A stretch of 64,000 bases of DNA from an uncultured Atopobiaceae bacterium (GCA_944320385.1 CALUHH010000005.1:1-64000); one strand, 5' to 3'. Positions 36,962-50,025 are shown, numbered from the stretch's first letter. Notes: generated by a model not told the origin, from the letters alone. Translations and numbers: made by a program.

Positions 36962-38107
36962 GTGAAGAACAGCATCACCGCCACCGGCGTCTCTCGCCGA
37001 TCCTTCCTCGGCATGCTCGGCATGGCCGGCTTCGCCTGTGCGGCGGGCCTGGGCCTCACCGGCTGCGAGGACAGCGCCGCCCCCGCGGCGGAGGCCGTGG
37101 ACTTCAACTCCATGTCGCTGGACGACATCATCGCGCAGGCCAAGGAGGAGGGCCAGATCAACTCCGTGGGCATGCCGGACACCTGGGCCAACTGGGTCGG
37201 CACCTGGGACGACATCGAGGAGAAGTACGGCATCACGCAGGCCGACCAGGACATGTCCTCCGCCGAGGAGATCGCCATGTTCAAGCAGGAGGGCGCCGAC
37301 GGCACCAAGGACATCGGCGACGTGGGCCAGCAGTGGGGCCCCACGGCCGAGGCCGAGGGCGTGACCCTCAAGTACAAGACCAGCTACTGGGACGAGATTC
37401 CCGACTGGGCCAAGGACGACGACGGCGACTGGGTCGTGGGCTACTACGGCACGATGTCGATCATCTCCAACGACGACCAGGTCCCCAACCCGCCGACCAC
37501 GCTCGCCGAGCTCGCTGACGGCGACTACAAGGTCTCCATCGGCGACATCACCGCCGCGGCGGCCGCGCAGCACGCGGTGCTCGCCATCGCCGTCGCCCTG
37601 GGCGGCGGCCTCGACGACATGCAGCCCGCCTACGACTTCATCACCAAGATCGCCGAGGCCGGCCGCCTCGACGTCTCCGACGTCTCCGTCGCCCGCCTGG
37701 AGTCCGGCGAGGTCGCCGTGGGCCTCAACTGGGACTACAACTCCCTCAACTACCGTGCGCAGATCGTCGAGAACAACCCCGACGCCAAGTTCACGGTCAG
37801 CATCCCGACCGACGGCTCGGTGCAGTCCGGCTACGCCACCATCATCAACGTCAACGCCCCGCACCCCGCCGCGGCCTGCCTCGCCCGCGAGTACATCCTC
37901 TCCGACGAGGGCCAGATCAACCTCGCCCGCGGCTACGCCACGCCCATCCGCAGCTCCGTGGAGCTCCCCGAGGACGTCAAGGCCCTGCGCCTGCCGGAGG
38001 AGCAGTACGGCGACCAGGTCCAGTCGATCGACTACGAGAAGTGGACCGACGTCACCAACGAGCTCGTGACCTGGTACCAGGAGAACATCATCCCGATCCT
38101 GGGCTAG
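36962..38107 (+). CDS. ABC transporter substrate-binding lipoprotein with Tat signal
   Basis: A 381-residue binding protein of the spermidine/putrescine/iron (PotD-like) fold. SRRSFL at residues 11-16 is a twin-arginine signal and LTGC35 a lipobox, so it is folded before export and lipid-anchored. The GTG start has GAAGGGAG upstream. It is followed by two permeases, an ATPase and a PHP phosphoesterase; the ligand is unknown. A hairpin after the gene would favour excess binding protein. Confidence 0.9.
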   Translation: MKNSITATGVSRRSFLGMLGMAGFACAAGLGLTGCEDSAAPAAEAVDFNSMSLDDIIAQAKEEGQINSVGMPDTWANWVGTWDDIEEKYGITQADQDMSSAEEIAMFKQEGADGTKDIGDVGQQWGPTAEAEGVTLKYKTSYWDEIPDWAKDDDGDWVVGYYGTMSIISNDDQVPNPPTTLAELADGDYKVSIGDITAAAAAQHAVLAIAVALGGGLDDMQPAYDFITKIAEAGRLDVSDVSVARLESGEVAVGLNWDYNSLNYRAQIVENNPDAKFTVSIPTDGSVQSGYATIINVNAPHPAAACLAREYILSDEGQINLARGYATPIRSSVELPEDVKALRLPEEQYGDQVQSIDYEKWTDVTNELVTWYQENIIPILG

Positions 38108-38142
38108 CCTCAAGCGCAGCGTCCGCCGTCATCGGCGCATCC

Positions 38143-38162
38143 GGGCGGCCTTCGGGCCGCCC
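38143..38162 (+). terminator. Attenuating hairpin after the binding-protein gene
   Basis: GGGCGGCC (38143-38150) pairs with GGCCGCCC (38155-38162) and is followed by TCTTC. A leaky terminator here would give more binding protein than permease. Confidence 0.6.
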
Positions 38163-38179
38163 TCTTCATGGGGCCCTCC

Positions 38180-38215
38180 GTCCTTCTCGCCAACGGGTCC
38201 CCGGGCGAGAAGGAC
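38180..38215. repeat. Inverted pair of 10-mer motifs
   Basis: GTCCTTCTCGCC (38180-38191) and GGCGAGAAGGAC (38204-38215) are a perfect 12-bp inverted repeat with a 12-nt loop, 18 bp after the attenuating hairpin. Confidence 0.8.
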
Positions 38216-38261
38216 GAGCCGCCCCGACTCGCATCCCAACGAACGCATGTAAGGAGGTATC

Positions 38262-39182
38262 GTGGCAGAGATCTCCCAGACGGCCGCCGCGCCCGCCGCA
38301 GGCGAACCGGCAACGGCGCAGGCAAGGTCCGCGAAGAGCAGGAGGTGGGTCGGCTACGTCGCCTTTCTCCCCTTTTTGCTCGTGATCGTAGGCTACGAGC
38401 TGCTCCCGCTCGCGCAGCTCGTGCTGGACAGCCTGATCGGCAAGGAGTCCGGCACCCTCGGCATCGAGAACTTCGTCAAGGTCTTCACCACCCCGCTCTA
38501 CCAGCAGTCCATCATCAACAGCGTGTGGATCAGCCTCGTCTCGGCCGTCGTGGGCATCGTCGTGTCGTTTCTCGCCGCACGCTTTGCCTACGAGTCGAGC
38601 GAGCGCGTGCGCAGCGCCTTCACGATGGTCCTCAACATGATGTCCAACTTCTCCGGCGTCCCCCTGGCCTTTGCCTTCATGATCCTCATGGGCAACTCCG
38701 GCGTCCTCACCATCCTTGGGCAGCAGTGGAACATCCCCTTCCTCGCCGACTTTGACCTCTACACCGGCGAGGGCCTGCTCGTGCTCTACATCTACTTCCA
38801 GATCCCGCTGGCCACGCTGCTGCTCCTGCCGGCCTTCAGCGGTATCAAGAAGTCCTGGCGCGAGGCCGCGATCATCCTCCGGGCCACGCCGCTGGACTAC
38901 TGGTTCAAGATCGTGATTCCCAACCTCATGCCGTCGATCCTAGGCACGCTCTCCGTGCTCTTCTCCAACGCCCTGGCCGCGTACGCGACCGCGTTCGCCG
39001 TCGTCATGAACAACTACGCGCTGCTCCCGCTGCAGATCACGTCCAAGTTCAAGGGCGACGTGCAGATCGACGCGGCCACCGGCGGCGCGCTCGCCGTGGT
39101 GCTCATCATCCTGATGGTCGTCTGCACGCTCATCAACAACTACTTCACCAAGCGCGCGTCGAAGGGGCGTGAGATCATATGA
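38262..39182 (+). CDS. ABC transporter permease (PotB/CysT-like)
   Basis: A 306-residue permease with six helices. The cytoplasmic EAA-like loop is WREAAIILRATPLDYWFKIVIP. An N-terminal hydrophilic extension of about 28 residues rich in Ala/Pro precedes the first helix. GTG start with AAGGAGG 5 nt upstream. Overlaps the next permease by 4 bp (ATGA). Confidence 0.92.
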   Translation: MAEISQTAAAPAAGEPATAQARSAKSRRWVGYVAFLPFLLVIVGYELLPLAQLVLDSLIGKESGTLGIENFVKVFTTPLYQQSIINSVWISLVSAVVGIVVSFLAARFAYESSERVRSAFTMVLNMMSNFSGVPLAFAFMILMGNSGVLTILGQQWNIPFLADFDLYTGEGLLVLYIYFQIPLATLLLLPAFSGIKKSWREAAIILRATPLDYWFKIVIPNLMPSILGTLSVLFSNALAAYATAFAVVMNNYALLPLQITSKFKGDVQIDAATGGALAVVLIILMVVCTLINNYFTKRASKGREII

Positions 39183-40003
39183 GTTCCAAGACCAAGGCCG
39201 TCGAGGCCGCCGCTCCCGGCAAGAAGACGCCGCTCGCTGCCAAGATCTTCCTGGGCATCGTGGGCCTGTACCTGCTCGTCCCGTTTCTCACCACGCTCGT
39301 GTACTCGCTCTTCGTCGAGTGGACCGACGTTCTGCCCTCCGGCTTCACGCTGCGCAACTACGCCGAGCTCTTCACAAACTCGACGTTTTGGCTCTCCATC
39401 GGCCGCACGCTCATCCTGTGCCTGGTGAGCGTCGCCATCACCATCGTCCTTCTCCTCCTGGCGATGTACGTCGTTGTGGCCGTCAACCGCAAGCTGGGCC
39501 GTTTCATGCAGTTCGTCTGCATGATCCCATACGCCCTCCAGGGCGTCATCCTGTCCATCGGCATCATCTCGCTCTACACCGGCACCGGCACGATCCTCTC
39601 CAACCGCATGTTCATGCTCTTCGGCGCCTACACCATCCTCGTGCTGCCCTACATCTATCAGGGAATCCGCAACGCGCTCAACGCAATCGACGCCAACATG
39701 CTCATCCAGGCCGCCGAGATGCTCGGCTGCGGGCGCTTCCGCGCCTACGTCCAGGTGGTGCTCCCCAACATCGTGTCGGGCATCCTGGTCTCGAGCCTCC
39801 TCGCGGAGAGCATCGTCTTCGGCGACTTCGTCCTGGCCAACAACATCGCCGGCACCAACTACCAGAACATCCAGGTGTTCCTCCAGGCGAACATGGCGCG
39901 CTCGAGCGGGCTGTCCAGCGCCATCGTCGTCGTCATCTTCCTCGTGGTGGCCGCAGTGACCGCAATCGTCCTCAAGCTCCAGCGCAGCTCGCAGAACAGG
40001 TAA
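39179..40003 (+). CDS. ABC transporter permease (PotC-like)
   Basis: A 274-residue permease with six helices and the EAA-like loop IQAAEMLGCGRFRAYVQVVLPN. It forms the second half of the channel with the preceding permease, to which it is coupled by a 4-bp overlap. The ATPase gene follows after 12 bp. Confidence 0.92.
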   Translation: MSSKTKAVEAAAPGKKTPLAAKIFLGIVGLYLLVPFLTTLVYSLFVEWTDVLPSGFTLRNYAELFTNSTFWLSIGRTLILCLVSVAITIVLLLLAMYVVVAVNRKLGRFMQFVCMIPYALQGVILSIGIISLYTGTGTILSNRMFMLFGAYTILVLPYIYQGIRNALNAIDANMLIQAAEMLGCGRFRAYVQVVLPNIVSGILVSSLLAESIVFGDFVLANNIAGTNYQNIQVFLQANMARSSGLSSAIVVVIFLVVAAVTAIVLKLQRSSQNR

Positions 40004-40015
40004 GGAGAAGCCCAG

Positions 40016-41053
40016 ATGGCTTACATCGAATTCAACGACGTCGTCAAGCGCTTCGGCGACAACACGGTCCTCGACCACATCAACTTTGGCATCCAGCAGG
40101 GCGACCTCGTGACGCTGCTCGGCCCCTCCGGCTGCGGCAAGTCCACGCTCCTGCGCTGCCTCTCGGGCCTGGAGTCGGTGACGGAGGGCCAGATCGTCCT
40201 CGACGGCCGCGACGTCACCAACGTGCCCGCGAGCAAGCGCAACATCGGCATGGTCTTCCAGCAGTACAGCCTCTTCCCCAACATGACCGTCGAGCAAAAC
40301 GTCGCCTTCGGCCTCAAGATGAAGAAGGTCGACCCCGCGACGATCGAGAAGAAGGTCACCGAGGCCATCGCCATGGTCGAGCTCACAGGAAAGGAGAAGG
40401 CCTACCCCGCCAACCTCTCCGGAGGCCAGCAGCAGCGCGCCGCGCTCGCCCGCTCGATCGTGACCGAGCCGGCAGTCCTGCTCCTCGACGAGCCGCTCTC
40501 GGCGATCGACGCCAAGCTCCGCAAGGCGCTCCAGTCCCGCATCCGCGAGATCCACCAGGAGCTCGGCCTCACCACCATCTTCGTCACGCACGATCAGGAC
40601 GAGGCCATGGTCATGTCCGACGTCATCCAGCTCTTCCACTCGGGGCGCATCGAGCAGGCGGGCAGCCCGGTCGAGGTCTACACGCACCCCGTCTCCGAGT
40701 TTGCCGCCAGCTTCATCGGAAGCTACAACCAGCTGACCGGCGCCCAGTTCTCCGCGCTCTCCGGCACAGCCGTGCCCGCGGGCCACGTGGTCGCCGTCCG
40801 CCCGGAGACCATCGGGATCGACCGCGTGCGCCCCGCGGCGTCCGACGACGGCTTCGTCGTGGCAGGAACCGTGACCGACAGCACGCCGCGGGGCAACGTC
40901 CTGCGCTACACCGTGCGGGTCGGACAGACCAACATCCTCGTCGACGTGCTCTTCCGCAGCTTCCACATGTTCGACCCGGGCGAGACCGTCTACCTCACCC
41001 TCCTCAAGCACGACTGTCTCGTCATCCCGGAGAACGCGCGGAGCGCGGCATAA
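40016..41053 (+). CDS. ABC transporter ATP-binding protein (PotA-like)
   Basis: A 345-residue ATPase of the PotA/FbpC/UgpC type. Walker A GPSGCGKST, Q-loop VFQQYSLFPNMT, signature LSGGQQQR, Walker B VLLLDEPLSAID and switch His in FVTHDQDEAM. The last 110 residues form a TOBE-like regulatory domain. AAGGAG lies upstream. It powers import through the two permeases from the Tat-exported binding protein. Confidence 0.93.
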   Translation: MAYIEFNDVVKRFGDNTVLDHINFGIQQGDLVTLLGPSGCGKSTLLRCLSGLESVTEGQIVLDGRDVTNVPASKRNIGMVFQQYSLFPNMTVEQNVAFGLKMKKVDPATIEKKVTEAIAMVELTGKEKAYPANLSGGQQQRAALARSIVTEPAVLLLDEPLSAIDAKLRKALQSRIREIHQELGLTTIFVTHDQDEAMVMSDVIQLFHSGRIEQAGSPVEVYTHPVSEFAASFIGSYNQLTGAQFSALSGTAVPAGHVVAVRPETIGIDRVRPAASDDGFVVAGTVTDSTPRGNVLRYTVRVGQTNILVDVLFRSFHMFDPGETVYLTLLKHDCLVIPENARSAA

Positions 41054-41094
41054 GGCTTCGCGCTCGGCAAGAAGAAGGCGCCCTCCCTTTCCCC

Positions 41095-41125
41095 CTCGAC
41101 CCGCATGCGTCGCGTGCGGGTCGAG
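41095..41125 (+). terminator. Hairpin between the ATPase and PHP genes
   Basis: CTCGACCCGCA (41095-41105) and TGCGGGTCGAG (41115-41125) form a perfect 11-bp stem with a 9-nt loop. No T-run follows, so it may be an RNA-processing or partial termination structure. GTCCTTCTCG at 41142 follows. Confidence 0.5.
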
Positions 41126-41197
41126 CCCGCTCGGGCTCGACGTCCTTCTCGACCCCGCGCCCTTCTCGGCTCTCCGCCCCTCATGAAAGGAGCTCCC

Positions 41198-42184
41198 GTG
41201 TCCTTCCGCGACCAGACCTGCCTGCCCGTCGACCTCCCGCGCTACAAGGGCAACCTCCACAGCCACACCACCAACTCCGACGGCCTGCTCGCTCCCGCCG
41301 ATTCCGTCGCCTCCTTCCGCGCTCACGGGTACGACTTCATCTGCCTCTCGGAGCACGACCTCTATACCGACCTGTCGGGCCAGTTCGACGACGAGGGCTT
41401 CGTGATTCTTCCCGGGCTCGAGGCGTCCGCCTACCTCTATGCGGACGAGTCGGAGTCCGTGCGCCTCAAGTGCCACCACATGCACGGAATTCTTGGAACA
41501 AGCCAGATGGTCGCCTCCGCGCAGAGGCGCTTCTCGCACGGGGAGCGCCTCGAGCCCCTGCGATTCCACGGAACGTGGGAGGGGGCGGCGGTGGCGGAGG
41601 AGCTCGCTCGCGAGCTTGCCGCACGAGGCTGCGCCGTGACCTACAACCACCCCATCTGGAGCCGCGTGGAGCCCGACGAGTTCTGCACGTCTGAGGGATT
41701 CTTCGCGCTCGAGATCTTCAACTACGACACCGTCAACGAGTCGGGCACGGGGTACGACACCACCTATTGGGACCTCATGCTGCGCCGCGGGCGGCGCGTC
41801 TGGGGCTTTGCCTCGGATGACAATCACAACGAGGGCATCTTTGACGACTCCTTTGGCGGCTGGGTCGTCGTGAGCGCGCCCGCCCTCACGCGCGATGCCC
41901 TGGTGAGGTCGCTCCTGGCGGGCACGTTCTACTCCAGCTCGGGACCGGACATCATCAACTGGGGCGTGCGCGAAGGGAGCGTCTGGGTGGACTGCAGCCC
42001 CTGCGAGCGCGTCAACCTCGTCGCGGGCGGCCCGGTCAACGCCGGGACGACCGTCATCGCGCCCGAGGGTGACCTGCTCACGCATGCGGAGTTTGCGCTC
42101 AGCGGGCTCGAGACCTACGTGCGCCTGGAGTGCGTCGACGAGCGCGGGCGCACGGCGTGGAGCAACCCCCTCTTCGCGGAGTAG
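41198..42184 (+). CDS. PHP-domain metal-dependent phosphoesterase
   Basis: A 328-residue protein. N-terminal PHP motifs: GNLHSHTTNSDG (HxH), SEHD, the metal-ligand Glu in LPGLEAS, CHHMH, a central TYNHP and FASDDNH. A C-terminal beta-rich part (residues about 240-328) follows. GTG at 41198 has AAAGGAG 7 nt upstream. It is the last gene after the ABC importer, so it may hydrolyse a phosphate ester brought in by that system; inference. Confidence 0.82.
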   Translation: MSFRDQTCLPVDLPRYKGNLHSHTTNSDGLLAPADSVASFRAHGYDFICLSEHDLYTDLSGQFDDEGFVILPGLEASAYLYADESESVRLKCHHMHGILGTSQMVASAQRRFSHGERLEPLRFHGTWEGAAVAEELARELAARGCAVTYNHPIWSRVEPDEFCTSEGFFALEIFNYDTVNESGTGYDTTYWDLMLRRGRRVWGFASDDNHNEGIFDDSFGGWVVVSAPALTRDALVRSLLAGTFYSSSGPDIINWGVREGSVWVDCSPCERVNLVAGGPVNAGTTVIAPEGDLLTHAEFALSGLETYVRLECVDERGRTAWSNPLFAE

Positions 42185-42191
42185 CGCAGGT

Positions 42192-42226
42192 GGGCGAGAA
42201 GGACGACCTCGTCGTTCTTCTCGCCC
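42192..42226. terminator. Convergent hairpin made of two inverted 10-mer motifs
   Basis: GGGCGAGAAGGACGAC (42192-42207) and GTCGTTCTTCTCGCCC (42211-42226) form a 16-bp stem with one G-U-type mismatch and a 3-nt loop. It lies exactly between the stops of two convergent genes, as uptake-sequence terminators do in Neisseria. Confidence 0.75.
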
Positions 42227-42242
42227 AAGCTTCTAGCCCGCC

Positions 42243-43082
42243 CTACTGCAGCGGCATGGACTCCCAGGAGCCGTCGGCGCGCGGGGCCTCGACCGATCGG
42301 TAGCCCACGTCCCACGCGTGGGCGTACGCTGCCGCGATGCCGTCGCACATGTCCGCGGGGACGTGCGCGTCCGAGCCCACCGTGATGGGCACGCCCGCCC
42401 GGCAGAAGCGCTCGAGCAGGCCGCGCGCGGGATAGTAGTCCCCCACCCCCTTGCGCCACCCGGCCGTGGAGAGCTCCACGCGCCGCCCGGTGTCGCGCGC
42501 GCAGGCGACCATCTGGTCCCAGAGCGGCTCGAGGTCGATCGTAGCGGCAAAGCCCTCGTTGCGCATGCGCTCGGGCAGGTCCGGGTGCGCCATCGTGCCA
42601 AACGGGAGCGGACTCTCGCAGGCGCGGCACCAGGCGTCCACGTAGCGGCGCCAGACCTCGTCGGGGCCGAGCTCGCGCCAGATGGCGAGGTCGGAGGTGT
42701 CATCGATCCAGGCGCCGTCGTCGATGACGCCGAGCCAGTGCACGCTGCCGAGAAGCACCTGGGCGCCAGCGCTCCAACGAAGCACGTTCTCCTCGCAGCC
42801 GGGGTACCAGTCCGCCTCGAAGCCGTAGATCATCTCAAGCTCGGGATGGGCGTCGCGGGCGTTCTCCCACGCCACGCGATGGGCGGCGAGCTCCGCCCCG
42901 ACGACCTGGACCTCCCCCGCCGGGTCCATCACCGCGGGCAGCGTGAGGTGGTCGGTGGAGACCAGGACGGCGCAGCCGGCGGCAACCGCGGCGCGGGCGT
43001 TCTCCTCAAACGTCCCGACGCCGTCAGAGAAGTTCGTGTGCGTGTGGCAGTCCACGATCGAGCCGGGCGTCAGCGGGCGCAT
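42243..43082 (-). CDS. PHP-family histidinol-phosphatase-like protein
   Basis: A 279-residue HisJ-like hydrolase. Motifs: DCHTHTNFSDG (HxH), STDH, the Glu in YGFEADW, GSVHWL, MAHPD and GSDAH. HisJ proteins remove phosphate from histidinol phosphate, but other phosphoesters are possible and no other his genes are near. It converges on the other PHP gene; two unlike PHP enzymes side by side suggest a shared phosphoester pathway. Confidence 0.82.
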   Translation of the reverse strand: MRPLTPGSIVDCHTHTNFSDGVGTFEENARAAVAAGCAVLVSTDHLTLPAVMDPAGEVQVVGAELAAHRVAWENARDAHPELEMIYGFEADWYPGCEENVLRWSAGAQVLLGSVHWLGVIDDGAWIDDTSDLAIWRELGPDEVWRRYVDAWCRACESPLPFGTMAHPDLPERMRNEGFAATIDLEPLWDQMVACARDTGRRVELSTAGWRKGVGDYYPARGLLERFCRAGVPITVGSDAHVPADMCDGIAAAYAHAWDVGYRSVEAPRADGSWESMPLQ

Positions 43083-43152
43083 GGGCGCTCCCTTCTACGA
43101 GAAGGGCCGCCGGGCGAGGGATCCGACGGCCCGATCACATCAAAGATGTGTG

Positions 43153-43174
43153 CTAATTTGGGACTGTCCCCAAT

Positions 43175-43180
<6 letters not shown>
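43153..43180. repeat. REP-like palindrome supplying the carB stop
   Basis: CTAATTTGGGACTGTCCCCAATTTACAG carries the GGGACTGTCCC core. Its TTA on the plus strand is the TAA stop codon of carB. Confidence 0.85.
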
Positions 43181-46393
<3,213 letters not shown>

Positions 46394-47662
46394 CTAGAAG
46401 CGCCTCCCCTCGCGGACGTCGATGGCGAGGTAGTCGTCCTCGCCGCGCATGAGCTTGGCAAACGCCGAGAAGGCGTAGGTGGAGTCGTTGGGGCCGGGCT
46501 TGGCCTCGGGGTGGTACTGCATGGAGAAGGCGGGGATGTCCATGAACTGGATGCCCTCGGGCGTGCCGTCGTTGAGGTTGACGTGCGTGAGGCGCACGCG
46601 CCCGTACTTCTTGGTCTGGACGACGGGCGCCACGTGGCGACGGGACCAGAAGCGCAGGTCCTCGTCGGCCGGGTGCTCGGCCACGCCGTCGGAGAGCTCG
46701 GGCACCAGCGGCCCGAAGGTCGAGAAGACCGGGCCGTAGTTGTGGTTCTGCGCGGTGATCTCCACCTTGCCGGTGAGCAGGTTCATCACGGGCTCGTTGC
46801 CGCCGTGGTGGCCGTACGGGAGCTTCTCGATCTGCGCGCCGACGGCCATGGAGATGACCTGGTTGCCGAGGCAGATGCCAAAGACCGGGAGCTTGCCGAG
46901 GCAGGCGCGCACCGCGTCAACCACGGGCGGCACGCTGACCGGGTCGCCGGGGCCGTTGGAGAAGAACACGCCGTCGGGCTCCATGGCCAGAACGTCGGCG
47001 GCCGGGGTGTCCCACGGCACGACGGTGACCTCGCAGCCGGCGGCGGAGAGGCGCTTGGCGATGCCCTTCTTCTCGCCGCAGTCGTAGGCGACGACGTGCA
47101 GGCGCGGCTGGCCGTCGGCATCCTGGCCGGGCACGGTGTAGCGCTCGGAGGTGGATACGTCAGCGACGTAGTTGTGCTCGGCGATGGCCGGGGCAGCCTT
47201 GACGCGGGCGATAAGGCTCTCGGGGTCGAGGTCGGTCGTGGAGATGGCCGCCTTCATGGCGCCGCCCTCGCGGATAGCCAGGGTCAGCGCGCGCGTGTCC
47301 ACGTCCTCGATGGCCACGACGCCGCGCTGGACGAGGAAGCTGGGCAGGGACTCGACGCTCTGCCAGTTGCTCGGCGTGTAGCACATGTCGTGGACGACGA
47401 GGCCGGCCAGATTGAGCGGGTCGCCCTGCATGTCCTTCTCGTTGATGCCGTAGTTGCCGATCTGGGGATAGGTGAGCGTCACGATCTGGCCCGCGTAGGA
47501 CGGGTCGGAGATAATCTCCTGGTAGCCCACCATCGAGGTGTTGAACACGATCTCGCCAAAGGCCTCGCCCTCGGCGCCGGCAGAACGCCCGAAGAAGTAC
47601 ATCCCGTTCTCGAGCGCGAGAAGCGCCCTCGGATGCCTGCCGTTGTCAACCAGTAGGTTCAC
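46394..47662 (-). CDS. carA: Carbamoyl-phosphate synthase small chain
   Basis: A 422-residue glutaminase subunit. The N-terminal CPSase_sm domain contains GEIVFNTSMVGYQE; the class I glutamine amidotransferase domain has the nucleophile Cys in FGICLGNQ and His/Glu in QYHPEAKPGP. It hydrolyses glutamine and channels ammonia to CarB. The GTG at 47662 has AAAGGG upstream; the ATG at 47695 lacks a ribosome site. Regulated by the attenuator at 47720-47800. Confidence 0.96.
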   Translation of the reverse strand: MNLLVDNGRHPRALLALENGMYFFGRSAGAEGEAFGEIVFNTSMVGYQEIISDPSYAGQIVTLTYPQIGNYGINEKDMQGDPLNLAGLVVHDMCYTPSNWQSVESLPSFLVQRGVVAIEDVDTRALTLAIREGGAMKAAISTTDLDPESLIARVKAAPAIAEHNYVADVSTSERYTVPGQDADGQPRLHVVAYDCGEKKGIAKRLSAAGCEVTVVPWDTPAADVLAMEPDGVFFSNGPGDPVSVPPVVDAVRACLGKLPVFGICLGNQVISMAVGAQIEKLPYGHHGGNEPVMNLLTGKVEITAQNHNYGPVFSTFGPLVPELSDGVAEHPADEDLRFWSRRHVAPVVQTKKYGRVRLTHVNLNDGTPEGIQFMDIPAFSMQYHPEAKPGPNDSTYAFSAFAKLMRGEDDYLAIDVREGRRF

Positions 47663-47719
47663 AGCAACACCGCCCTTTCGTCCGCGCGCCCTCATCAGGC
47701 ATATCGCAGCTACAAAAAA

Positions 47720-47800
47720 CGGAGCACCCGCGAGCGAGGACTCCGATAAGGCTGCGACAAGTATGTTGTGGACGCCTTTTCGGTCTCTCGTACCGTCTTA
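47720..47800 (-). promoter_or_regulatory. PyrR-type attenuator of carAB
   Basis: On the minus strand the leader reads CTTTAAGACGGTACGAGAGACCGAAAAGGCGTC (about 47800-47768), which matches the form of the PyrR-binding loop of pyrimidine operons in Gram-positive bacteria. It is followed by a terminator: CGGAG...CTCCG (47745-47720) with a T6 run. When uridine nucleotides are plentiful PyrR would favour the terminator. pyrR itself is outside the window, so the assignment rests on the RNA. Confidence 0.7.
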
Positions 47801-47902
47801 AAGGTCGTTATCTAGCATAGCAGGTCGAGCGTTGGTTGTGGGGCGACGCAACGCCTTCGCAAAAAACTTGGCGCGGGCGCGGCGGCGCCAGGCAGGCCGA
47901 CG

Positions 47903-48047
47903 GTGTGCACACGGGCCGGCGTTGTGCGCACTTCTCGGCGTTGTGTACACGCCGCGGCGGTGTGCGCACTTCTCGCCAGGCCGTCTACCTGCGCTTCTGT
48001 CGAGAAGAACCATGGAGGCAGTGTACACATCGACGACGAGTGTACAC
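47903..48047. repeat. Phased array of GTGTRCRCAC/GTGTACAC palindromes
   Basis: Eight-base palindromes centre near 47907.5, 47927.5, 47946.5, 47965.5, 48024.5 and 48043.5, that is, spacings of 20, 19, 19, 59 (three times 19.7) and 19 bp. The variants are GTGTGCACAC, TGTGCGCAC and GTGTACAC. ACTTCTCG and CGAGAAGAAC (48001) occupy the gap. The spacing puts the sites on one face of the DNA. No coding sequence here. Confidence 0.75.
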
Positions 48048-48075
48048 AACGCCCAAAGCCGCCCGGACACAGCAA

Positions 48076-48107
48076 GCCGCCCCGGAGCCCAAGAGCTCCG
48101 GGGCGGC
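48076..48107 (-). terminator. Terminator of gdhA
   Basis: GCCGCCCCGGAGC (48076-48088) and GCTCCGGGGCGGC (48095-48107) form a perfect 13-bp stem with a 6-nt loop 28 bp past the gdhA stop on the minus strand. Only a weak T-run (TTGCTG) follows. Confidence 0.7.
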
Positions 48108-48134
48108 CGTCAAGCTGAAGGTTCTTCTCGCCTG

Positions 48135-49613
<1,479 letters not shown>

Positions 49614-49657
49614 TCAGCCGTACACATGAAACACAGGCGCAATCCACACGCTCATTT

Positions 49658-49704
49658 CTGTTAATTGGGGACAGTCCCCAATTAACAGATTGCCCGGCGG
49701 GCGG
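49658..49704. repeat. REP-like palindrome with GC-rich tail
   Basis: CTGTTAATTGGGGACAGTCC plus its inverse (49658-49688) is followed by ATTGCCCGGCGGGCGG (to 49704). The same palindrome plus the same 16-bp tail recurs at 57047-57093. Both lie beside tRNA clusters. The tail can form its own small hairpin (GCCCGGCGGGC). Confidence 0.85.
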
Positions 49705-49715
49705 TCACAAAAAAA

Positions 49716-49739
49716 CGGCCCGTGCTCTCACACGGGCCG
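49716..49739 (-). terminator. Rho-independent terminator of the tRNA-His/Lys/Lys operon
   Basis: CGGCCCGTG (minus strand, 49739-49731) pairs with CACGGGCCG and is followed by seven Ts. A textbook terminator about 10 bp past the last tRNA. Confidence 0.92.
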
Positions 49740-49748
49740 AGGCTATCG

Positions 49749-49824
49749 TGGTGGATCGTCAGGGGTTCGAACCCTGGACCTTGGGATTAAGAGTCCCCTG
49801 CTCTACCAGCTGAGCTAACGATCC
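49749..49824 (-). tRNA. tRNA-Lys (anticodon CUU), second copy of tandem pair
   Basis: Acceptor GGATCGT/ACGATCC, anticodon loop CTCTTAA (CUU), T arm GGTTCGAACC. The 3' CCA is encoded. Near-identical to the copy at 49830-49905. Confidence 0.95.
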
Positions 49825-49829
49825 AAAAA

Positions 49830-49905
49830 TGGTGGATCGTCAGGGGTTCGAACCCTGGACCTTGGGATTAAGAGTCCCCTGCTCTACCAGCTGAGCTAAC
49901 GATCC
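49830..49905 (-). tRNA. tRNA-Lys (anticodon CUU), first copy of tandem pair
   Basis: Same structure as the neighbouring copy, with the 73-nt body identical and encoded CCA. The five bases between the two copies leave them as parts of one transcript. Confidence 0.95.
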
Positions 49906-49920
49906 GTATTCGATTAAATG

Positions 49921-49995
49921 GGGTGGGCGAAGGGTCTCGAACCCTCGACCTACGGAGCCACAGTCCGTCGCTCTGCCAACTGAGCTACACCCACC
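49921..49995 (-). tRNA. tRNA-His (anticodon GUG)
   Basis: Starts with the extra G(-1) (GGTGGGTG) pairing with C73 (CGCCCACC), which is diagnostic of tRNA-His. Anticodon loop CTGTGGC gives GUG. First gene of the minus-strand tRNA operon. Confidence 0.93.
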
Positions 49996-50025
49996 ATTTT
50001 GGCCACCTCTTCAAGCAGCTCGATT

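Noticed and set aside
39140-42085. 981-codon minus-strand frame opposite the ABC/PHP operon
   Set aside because: Shadow of four well-supported plus-strand genes that overlap by 4 bp.
47903-48047. CRISPR array
   Set aside because: Repeat units are 8-10 bp, vary in sequence, and spacing is 19-20 bp; there are no cas genes.
49749-49905. Tandem 80-bp repeat
   Set aside because: The repeated unit is a duplicated tRNA-Lys gene, not a mobile repeat.
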